Shown: in pieces, positions 24,969 through 31,173 of the stretch
How positions within the stretch are numbered: position 1 is the first letter of the stretch
How the letters are laid out: each line of letters starts with the position of its first letter
Source of the DNA: Polynucleobacter sp. AP-Nino-20-G2
GTDB taxonomy: Bacteria > Pseudomonadota > Gammaproteobacteria > Burkholderiales > Burkholderiaceae
NCBI RefSeq assembly: GCF_018688235.1
Contig: NZ_CP061313.1
Span: 727,130 to 791,129 of the forward strand
Reading direction: 5' to 3'
Length of the DNA stretch: 64,000 nt
Position numbers and translations under genes: made by a program
Notes under the pieces: generated by a model
What the model was told of the DNA's origin: nothing
Seen by the model: the letters and a program-made list of their open reading frames with translations, nothing else
Database searches by the model: none

Positions 24969-26246
24969 ATGGGCTCTTTTAAACAGCAAGCAGCAATCAG
25001 AATTATGGCGTCAGCATTAGGCCTAGCGATATTATTTGGTGTCGCCACATATTGGATTACTCAAATTGCATTTGAGGGGGCAATTGCCAGGCAGGCAGCT
25101 GAAACTTCAAATTCATTAAGATGGGCACTAAATTCAAAGACAGTAGCGAGTCTTAGAAAAGACAACTCGCAGCTTATTTCTCAGCTTAATAACATTATCA
25201 AGTTTGGTAATTTCGATGCAGCCGAGTTATATGATGCTGACTGGCACAAGCTTGCGGAAGTTGATAATGACTTTGTTGATGAGCTTTCTCAACTCACTCG
25301 GGTGGATCATTTTAAGCAATATACCCAGCCAATTTATACGACGAATAAACTCAAAGATGGGCGACTTGCCATCAATGTGTTCGTTCCCTATCTTGAGACT
25401 CCCGACGATTTAACTAGCAAACCTTTGGGGTATTTCGAGGGTCTTTACATTGCTCCTGAGTGGCGAGTTGAGCAAATGCGCAATCTCTCTTATGGCAGCG
25501 TTTTATTTGTAACGCTTGCTGTGCTGATCTGTGGGTTAGCGCTGTATCCAATCATGCTAGATCTAAATAAGGAGAGGGAGAGAAAGGCAGAGAAGCTCTT
25601 TCAATCAAATGTTCTAGTCATGAAATCATTGGGCGAGGCTATTGCAAGGCGAGATAGCGAAACTGGAGCGCACAACAATCGTGTCACATTACTAGCAATT
25701 AATATTGCGGAGGCCATGAAGTTTCCCCCCAAAAGCATGGAGTCCTTGATCGTAGGGGCGCTGTTGCACGATATTGGGAAGATTGCGATTTCCGACAACA
25801 TTTTGCTAAAGCCCGGAAAATTAACGGACGCAGAATTTGAAATCATGAAATCCCATGTAAACCAGGGTGAGAACATTATTGAAGATAAAGGGTGGCTACA
25901 TGACGCATATGATGTGATCAGTGGACACCATGAGCGGTGGGACGGTAGCGGTTATCCAAGAGGGCTAAAGGGGGCAGCAATTCCGTTGGCTGCTCGAATT
26001 TTTGCCGTGGCCGATGTGTTTGATGCCTTAACCTCTAAAAGGCCATACAAAGAGCCTTTTGATTACGAAACATCGCTAGCTTTTATTGATGCGGCGAGTG
26101 GTAGCCATTTCGATCCACAGGTTGTAGAGATATTTAAGTCAATCTCTAAGGCGTTGTATGAGGATTTAATTACCCTGTCGGAATCGACTATAGAAAGTCG
26201 TCTGGATGAGGCAATTGTTCGCTATTTGAAAATTAGCCTGAGTTAG
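24969..26246 (+). CDS. Membrane HD-GYP domain protein, probable c-di-GMP phosphodiesterase
   Basis: This 425-residue protein has a membrane helix at about 12-32, a periplasmic sensor region of about 140 residues, a second helix at about 175-195, then an HD-GYP domain. The motif residues are present: ETGAHNNR (His235), HDIGK (267-271), HHERWDGSGYP (320-330) and DVFDALTSKRPY. The complete HHExxDGxGYP argues for hydrolysis of cyclic di-GMP, lowering this second messenger and favouring motility over attachment. It is the only gene in the putative element E1. The start has GAGAG very close upstream, so initiation efficiency is uncertain. Confidence 0.9.
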   Translation: MGSFKQQAAIRIMASALGLAILFGVATYWITQIAFEGAIARQAAETSNSLRWALNSKTVASLRKDNSQLISQLNNIIKFGNFDAAELYDADWHKLAEVDNDFVDELSQLTRVDHFKQYTQPIYTTNKLKDGRLAINVFVPYLETPDDLTSKPLGYFEGLYIAPEWRVEQMRNLSYGSVLFVTLAVLICGLALYPIMLDLNKERERKAEKLFQSNVLVMKSLGEAIARRDSETGAHNNRVTLLAINIAEAMKFPPKSMESLIVGALLHDIGKIAISDNILLKPGKLTDAEFEIMKSHVNQGENIIEDKGWLHDAYDVISGHHERWDGSGYPRGLKGAAIPLAARIFAVADVFDALTSKRPYKEPFDYETSLAFIDAASGSHFDPQVVEIFKSISKALYEDLITLSESTIESRLDEAIVRYLKISLS

Positions 26247-26277
26247 ACGATCCGTTTTCCCTTATGAGGCAGTTTTG

Positions 26278-26405
26278 GCGAGTTTTTAGGAGTTTTATCG
26301 TGCACTTATTATGACGTAAGCCTTTGTTCTATTTGAGTAATGGTGCGAGTCAGTTGTTTTCTGCGTACCAAAGGGTCGTGGTTGAATGTCTGCCGGCTGC
26401 ACCAT
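26278..26405 (+). repeat. Right-end repeat B1 plus degenerate attachment core copy 2
   Basis: The segment 26291-26340 matches 26628-26677 at 43 of 50 positions; weaker similarity covers the whole 128 bp against 26615-26744. TATCGTGCA, the complement of the left-end motif, lies at 26296-26304. The tRNA-derived part (about 26364-26405, GTACCAAAGGGTCGTGGTTG onwards) has several small deletions and substitutions relative to tRNA-Arg. Confidence 0.8.
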
Positions 26406-26744
26406 TACACGGGACTCTCCGGCCCATGCAAATTTCGATTTGCACGATATTCGGGGGTTTGTACGATAAAAAGTACCCCACAGCAGTCGGAACGCCACCT
26501 TCGGGTGATTTTTCTTTGAATGTCTGCTTTGGGTCTTGATTTCAACCCGTCGATGCAACACACTACAAACTGCACGATACTTTTTTGAGTTTTGCCAAGT
26601 ATCAAAGAGTTACAGCGATTTTTTGTAAGTTTTATCGTGCACTTATAATGCTGCAAGCCTTTGTATTGTTTGAGTAAATCGCTGTTCAGTGGTGATGCCT
26701 ACGAACCAAGGGGTCGTGGGTTCAATTCCTGCCAGCCGCACCAT
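26406..26744 (+). mobile_element. Putative mini-element E2 (about 340 bp, gene-free)
   Basis: It starts with left end A2 (to 26507), ends with right end B2 (26615-26698) and a perfect 46-bp copy of the tRNA-Arg core (26699-26744). It has the same end organisation as E1 but only about 110 bp between the ends and no ORF. It carries TGCACGATA at 26441-26449 and 26571-26579, the variant TGTACGATA at 26460-26468, and TATCGTGCA at 26633-26641. It could be a deletion derivative of an E1-like element. Confidence 0.55.
26699..26744 (+). repeat. Attachment core copy 3 (perfect tRNA-Arg 3' part)
   Basis: It is identical over 46 bp to 24432-24477. The tRNA 5' half is absent upstream, so this is not a functional tRNA gene. 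It marks the outer boundary of the tandem elements; the displaced original terminator follows at 26754. Confidence 0.85.
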
Positions 26745-26753
26745 CCCATACAA

Positions 26754-26781
26754 GGCCTAGTTGAAAAACTGGGCCCTTTTT
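26754..26781 (+). terminator. Rho-independent terminator, likely the ancestral tRNA-Arg terminator
   Basis: GGCCTAGTT (26754-26762), GAAA loop, AACTGGGCC (26767-26775) with one G-T pair, then CTTTTTC. It sits 9 bp after the outermost tRNA-Arg 3' copy, where a tRNA terminator would be expected if the two elements were removed. Confidence 0.8.
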
Positions 26782-26832
26782 CTTTTTGAGGCGTTTCACC
26801 GCAGTTTCATATGGATCCCGTATAGTTTGCTT

Positions 26833-28005
26833 ATGAGCACTTCAGATGCCGTTTCATTGCCTTCTCTTGCGCCGGTAGCGGTTTGGTCGCAGGTTGACCA
26901 GGCACATGCTCAGGTCTCTTTAAGTGGCGTCGTTAACGTCTATTCTTTAGCGGGTGTTTGGACCGATGTTCGTCAGAAGCAAACCGCTTGGCTGCAGCAG
27001 GGTGGTGGCAAGTCTCAAACCCTCATTTTCGATGCATCCAAGGTGAGCTCTCTTGATGGATCCGCATTTGCCTTCTTGATCGATCTTGAAGAGGCGCAGC
27101 AAAAAGCAGGTGGTCAGTTTGATATTCAGGGTTTAGATCCGAAGTATCAGCCGCTCTTAAAAGAATTTGATCCAATCAATAATTTGTTCCCCGCACCAAG
27201 CCCTAAGCCAAAAACCAATTTTGTGGTCAGTACGGGCAAAGGTACGCAAGCACTGTTAGATGATGCCAACGGTCTCATTACTTTTGCTGGCCACCTCTCG
27301 GCAGACCTAGCGTGGTCCATACGCCATATCAATCAAGTGCGCTGGGGGGATTTTGTGAATGCCGCTGTAGAGGCTGGTATAGCGGCCTTGCCTATTGTTG
27401 GTTTGGTGGCATTTTTGATTGGCGTTATTTTGTCGTTTCAGGCCGCCATCGGAATGGAGCAGTTTGGCGCGGTTTCTTTTGTAGGGCCATTAGCCGCACT
27501 AGGGATTGTTCGCGAAATGGGCCCCTTGATCACCGCAATTCTGCTGGCCGGCCGATCATCTGCCGCATTCGCTGCGGAGATTGGAACAATGACGGTAAAT
27601 AGCGAGGTTGATGCCTTGGTAACGGGTGGCTTAAGTCCAATTCGGTTTCTGGTGGTGCCAAGAGTGCTTGCTGGGATTTTGGTAATGCCCATTCTGACTT
27701 TGTACGCAGACATCGTGAGTATTTTTGCCTCCATGATGACGATGCAAATTTACGGGATTCCTTTTATTAACTTCTATAACGGCATGCTGTCTGCTGTAGA
27801 TGTGGAAGATATTCTCTCTGGTTTATTAAAGGCCACCTTATTTGGCGTGGTTATTTCCGCCGTCGGCTGCTTGCGCGGAATGCAAACAGGTACAGGTGCG
27901 GCAGCGGTTGGTATTTCCGCTACACGTGCAGTCGTGAGTAGCATTGTCATGATTGTGTTGGTGGACGGTATCTTTGCCTACATATCTTATAGAACGGGTT
28001 TCTGA
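26833..28005 (+). CDS. MlaE-family ABC transporter permease with N-terminal STAS domain
   Basis: This 390-residue inner-membrane protein begins with a STAS-like domain (about 10-115, including FDASKVSSLDGSAFAFLIDL), then a MlaE permease domain with about five helices and the conserved GxxxxxEIGTM-type loop (AAEIGTMTVNSEVDAL). It would transport phospholipid-like molecules between the two membranes with the ATPase and MCE protein that follow. ATG 26833 is preferred over 26761 because the earlier frame overlaps the upstream terminator. Its stop overlaps the ATPase start by one base. Confidence 0.9.
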   Translation: MSTSDAVSLPSLAPVAVWSQVDQAHAQVSLSGVVNVYSLAGVWTDVRQKQTAWLQQGGGKSQTLIFDASKVSSLDGSAFAFLIDLEEAQQKAGGQFDIQGLDPKYQPLLKEFDPINNLFPAPSPKPKTNFVVSTGKGTQALLDDANGLITFAGHLSADLAWSIRHINQVRWGDFVNAAVEAGIAALPIVGLVAFLIGVILSFQAAIGMEQFGAVSFVGPLAALGIVREMGPLITAILLAGRSSAAFAAEIGTMTVNSEVDALVTGGLSPIRFLVVPRVLAGILVMPILTLYADIVSIFASMMTMQIYGIPFINFYNGMLSAVDVEDILSGLLKATLFGVVISAVGCLRGMQTGTGAAAVGISATRAVVSSIVMIVLVDGIFAYISYRTGF

Positions 28006-28778
28006 TGGGCGCTATTAGCAACGATCTCGCTATCGACGTTCAAAATCTCACGGTGGGCTACGGCTCCAAAGTGTTATTGCAAGATCTCAATTTTTCCGTC
28101 AAGAATGGTGAGATATTTGTTATCTTGGGTGGTTCGGGTTGCGGAAAATCTAGCCTCCTTAAAAATCTGTTTGGCTTGTACCAGCCCTTATCGGGTGATG
28201 TCTTGATTGAGGGGCAAAACATCACTACGGCTGCAGGGGCTGAGCGTCAAAAAATTATGACGAGCTTTGGGGTGATGTATCAACAGGGTGCCTTATTCGG
28301 TTCGATGAATCTGATAGATAACGTGACGCTATTTATGGAGGAGTACACCCAGCTCACTAAAGAGCAGATGAATTTATTGGCCCGCTGTAAGTTGGATTTG
28401 GTTGGCCTGCTGCCTTATGAGTCCTATATGCCCAGTGAGATTAGCGGCGGCATGCAAAAACGTGCGGCAATCGCGCGAGCGATGGCATTAGATCCTAAGA
28501 TTCTATTTTTAGATGAACCATCAGCAGGCCTTGATCCCATCACATCCGCGGATTTGGACAGCACCATTTTGGACCTCTCTAAAAATTTGGGTTTTACCTT
28601 TGTCATTGTGTCCCATGAGCTAGCTAGCATTTATTCCATTGCGGATAAGGTCATTATGTTAGATAAGGATGCTAAGGGCATCATCGCCGAGGGCGACCCC
28701 AAAGTATTACGAGATACCAGTCAAGATCCTAGAGTGCATCAATTCTTCAATCGCATTATGAGCAAGGACGCAGCATGA
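28005..28778 (+). CDS. MlaF-like ABC transporter ATP-binding protein
   Basis: This 257-residue ATPase has Walker A GGSGCGKSS (about 42-50), signature ISGGMQKR, Walker B ILFLDEPSAGLDP and a switch histidine in VIVSHE. ISGGMQKRAAIARA is typical of the Mla/Mkl lipid-transport branch. It powers the permease encoded just upstream and overlaps the MCE gene by 4 bp, so the four genes 26833-30342 form one tightly coupled operon. Confidence 0.93.
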   Translation: MGAISNDLAIDVQNLTVGYGSKVLLQDLNFSVKNGEIFVILGGSGCGKSSLLKNLFGLYQPLSGDVLIEGQNITTAAGAERQKIMTSFGVMYQQGALFGSMNLIDNVTLFMEEYTQLTKEQMNLLARCKLDLVGLLPYESYMPSEISGGMQKRAAIARAMALDPKILFLDEPSAGLDPITSADLDSTILDLSKNLGFTFVIVSHELASIYSIADKVIMLDKDAKGIIAEGDPKVLRDTSQDPRVHQFFNRIMSKDAA

Positions 28779-29689
28779 GCAATAACTCCAATCCCAATTA
28801 TTTTCGTCTTGGCGTTTTTGTTCTTGCCGCGATCGGCGTTCTCATCACGGTGATTTTGATTTTTGGTTCGGGACAGTTCTTTAAAAAGTCCTTCACGATT
28901 GAAACCTACATCAAGCAGTCTATTACCGGCTTGGACGCCGGCGCTGCTGTGCGTTTCCGGGGTGTAAAAATTGGTCAGGTTAGCTCAATTAGCCTTTCGG
29001 GAGGCCTTTATGAAAGAGATGTGCCTATGCCCGATAGACGCGAATATGTAGTGGTAAGAATGCAAATTTTTGGAGATAACCTTCAGTTGAGTAATTTGCA
29101 AACCTATCTAAAAGATAATCTTCGTACGCGCATCAAATCTATGGGTATTACAGGTGTTAATTATGTGGAGTTAGATTTTTATCCTAGCGCAACTCAGTAT
29201 GTCCCGTTGCCATATTCATGGGAGCCTGAATATCCAGTTGTTCCCTCAATGCCAAATCAAGCTGATGAAATTCTGTCGGGCATTCAGAAGTTGATCGGCG
29301 CGTTAAATAGCTTGGATGTTGATGGCACTCAGAAGAAGTTTGACGCTCTTTTATCAAACCTGAACATCTTGATGGCTGGTGACGGTAAAGATAACTCCGG
29401 TCTGGCTAACTCCGTCAAGGACCTGAATGTATTGTTGGCACGCATTGCCAAGGTGACTGATAAAGGTGAGCTGGAGGTGCTCATGCGCGAGTTGGTTGCC
29501 ACTATGGTGTCTTTACGCCAAACCGTCAGTAGCGTGCAGGGTGATACGACGGCGACCATGGAAAATTTACGCCAGGCAAGCGAACAACTTAATGAGTTCA
29601 CGCGCATCGCAAGTCAATCTCCTTCAACCTTGATTTGGGGTGAACCTCCGCCTCGTATTACTCCTCCGATGAATGGAGCGCAAAAATGA
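28775..29689 (+). CDS. MlaD-family MCE-domain protein
   Basis: This 304-residue protein is anchored by one N-terminal helix (LGVFVLAAIGVLITVILIFG, about 11-30), followed by an MCE domain (ITGLDAGAAVRFRGVKIGQV) and a long helical C-terminal part that includes coiled-coil-like heptads. Such proteins form hexameric rings or tubes that shuttle lipids across the periplasm. It overlaps the ATPase by 4 bp upstream and the lipoprotein by 4 bp downstream. Confidence 0.92.
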   Translation: MSNNSNPNYFRLGVFVLAAIGVLITVILIFGSGQFFKKSFTIETYIKQSITGLDAGAAVRFRGVKIGQVSSISLSGGLYERDVPMPDRREYVVVRMQIFGDNLQLSNLQTYLKDNLRTRIKSMGITGVNYVELDFYPSATQYVPLPYSWEPEYPVVPSMPNQADEILSGIQKLIGALNSLDVDGTQKKFDALLSNLNILMAGDGKDNSGLANSVKDLNVLLARIAKVTDKGELEVLMRELVATMVSLRQTVSSVQGDTTATMENLRQASEQLNEFTRIASQSPSTLIWGEPPPRITPPMNGAQK

Positions 29690-30342
29690 AGACTCATCAA
29701 ATGCCTGTTGTGCGTTTAGTAAAGTTCGCCTCATTGACATTGTTTGTGGCAGCATTAGCTGCCTGTTCTCTACCTAAGCGTCCCGCGCTGGAGACCGCGA
29801 GTTGGATGCTAGCTCCCGAGCGAACTGGGCAGGCACATAAACCTCGCACTGATATTTGGCTCAAGATGGGCCCTGTATCGACATCGCCCCCATTTGATGG
29901 GAGGTCTTTGGTGTATCGCTTGGGTGACCAGCGCTATGAAAAAGATTTTTACAACATCTATTCAGCGTTGCCTAACGACATGATTGCTAGTGCTACCCGT
30001 CAGTGGATGAACAATGCGCAAATCTTTGCCATGACGGTAGGGCAAAGCAATAGTTTTTTCCCTTATTACACCTTGCAGGCATCTGTTGAGGAGTTTTATG
30101 GCGATTACCGCGTTCGCCCTGAGGCTGTGGTGACTGTCGAGTTCTTTTTAACAGCGACTACCGCCGCAAAAACCAACCCTGTGATTGGGGCTAACCGCTA
30201 TAGCAAGCGTATTGCCCTGAAGGACAACACTCCAGGTGCTTTAGTGACCGGTCAGCAAGAGGCTTTGGCGCAAATTCTTAAAGAGTATGAGGCGCAGCTT
30301 TATCAGTACGCCGGCAATTTACCCAAACCTTTGGGACAATAA
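29686..30342 (+). CDS. ABC-type transport auxiliary lipoprotein (PqiC-like)
   Basis: This 218-residue lipoprotein has the lipobox LAAC (Cys at about 27), followed by a mature domain of the PqiC/YmbA type (KMGPVSTSPPFDGRSLVYRL). It probably sits at the outer membrane as acceptor or tether for the MCE tube. Its presence together with a STAS-permease makes this system closer to the Mla/Pqi-like sets of betaproteobacteria than to E. coli mlaFEDCB. No MlaC or MlaB gene follows. Confidence 0.88.
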   Translation: MKTHQMPVVRLVKFASLTLFVAALAACSLPKRPALETASWMLAPERTGQAHKPRTDIWLKMGPVSTSPPFDGRSLVYRLGDQRYEKDFYNIYSALPNDMIASATRQWMNNAQIFAMTVGQSNSFFPYYTLQASVEEFYGDYRVRPEAVVTVEFFLTATTAAKTNPVIGANRYSKRIALKDNTPGALVTGQQEALAQILKEYEAQLYQYAGNLPKPLGQ

Positions 30343-30382
30343 TTATTTAGGCATTTCATTAATACAAGTAGGTGGAGAAGAT

Positions 30383-31168
30383 ATGGATTTAGGACTTAAG
30401 GGCAAAGTTGCCTTAGTGTTGGCGTCAAGCCGTGGATTAGGGCAGGCAATGGCAGTTTCTTTGGCGCGAGAGGGTGTTAAGGTCGCAGTTACCGGACGCA
30501 ATCCTGAAGGCCTGAAAAAATCTGTTGAGCTGATTGAGGCTGCGGGCGGCACAGCATTAGCTTTGTCTTGGGATCTGTCTGATGCATCGGTCATCGATGG
30601 CTTGGTTAGCAGGGTGGAAAAAGAATTGGGCCCTGTGGACATCTTGATTAACAATACTGGTGGTCCTCCTCCAACTTTAGCTGTAGGCCAAGATCCAGCG
30701 CTGTGGCAGAAGAGTTTCAACGATATGGTTTTGTCTCTGATCAGTATTACGGATCGTGTTCTTCCAGGTATGCGTCAGCGTAAATGGGGTCGCATTATCA
30801 CCAGCACGACATCGGGTGCTATTGCCCCAATTAAAAATCTCGCTATTTCCAATACCTTGCGAGCGGCCTTGCTTGCCTGGTCTAAGACATTGTCTGCTGA
30901 AGTGGCTGCCGATGGGGTTACGGTCAATATCATCATGCCGGGACGAGTTGCCACTGATCGTTTGCGTCAGCTAGATGAAGCACGTGCCCAGCGTGAGAAT
31001 GTGAGCTATGACTCTGTGGTTCAAGCTAGCCTGAAACAAATTCCGATGGGGCGCTATGGAGATCCTCAGGAGTATGGCGATACAGCGACATTCTTGGCCA
31101 GTCAAAATGCATCTTTCATTACTGGATCAGTCATACGCGTTGATGGCGGTCAGATTCAGGCAATCTAA
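30383..31168 (+). CDS. SDR-family oxidoreductase, 3-oxoacyl-ACP reductase-like
   Basis: This 261-residue protein has a Rossmann N-terminus VALVLASSRGLGQAMA. The usual TGxxxGIG glycine motif appears as ASSRGLG, a variant seen in a subset of SDRs. LINNTGGPPP matches the NNAG structural motif with N-T-G. The usual YxxxK appears as SNTLRAALLAWSK, so the catalytic tyrosine looks absent at the normal place while serine and lysine remain. ATG 30383 has GGAGAAG at 30374-30380. Substrate unknown. Confidence 0.85.
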   Translation: MDLGLKGKVALVLASSRGLGQAMAVSLAREGVKVAVTGRNPEGLKKSVELIEAAGGTALALSWDLSDASVIDGLVSRVEKELGPVDILINNTGGPPPTLAVGQDPALWQKSFNDMVLSLISITDRVLPGMRQRKWGRIITSTTSGAIAPIKNLAISNTLRAALLAWSKTLSAEVAADGVTVNIIMPGRVATDRLRQLDEARAQRENVSYDSVVQASLKQIPMGRYGDPQEYGDTATFLASQNASFITGSVIRVDGGQIQAI

Positions 31169-31173
31169 GCGCA

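Larger units (their letters stand above)
24478..26405 (+). mobile_element. Putative tRNA-Arg element E1 (about 1.93 kb, HD-GYP cargo, no integrase)
   Basis: The element runs from the end of the tRNA-Arg core to the end of a second, degenerate copy of that core. Its left end (24473-24579) is repeated at 26401-26507 with 5 mismatches and no gaps over 107 bp. Its right end (26278-26363) is repeated, more diverged, at 26615-26698. TGCACGATA motifs point inward from both ends. The only gene is an HD-GYP protein; no integrase or excisionase is visible. Alternative: a segmental duplication of the tRNA locus, though that explains the right-end repeats less well. Confidence 0.6.

Noticed and set aside
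26295..26561. 88-codon open frame on the minus strand across the element repeats
   Set aside because: It reads through the tRNA-derived and terminator repeats, like the matching antisense frame at 24382-24570; the shared peptide reflects repeated DNA and not a protein family.
26699..26744. Second tRNA-Arg gene
   Set aside because: Only the 3' part from the anticodon loop onward is present; there is no acceptor 5' strand or D-arm upstream, so it is an attachment-site copy.
30343..30720. 125-codon open frame on the minus strand over the SDR start
   Set aside because: It is antisense to a conserved SDR with a good ribosome binding site; no motif seen.
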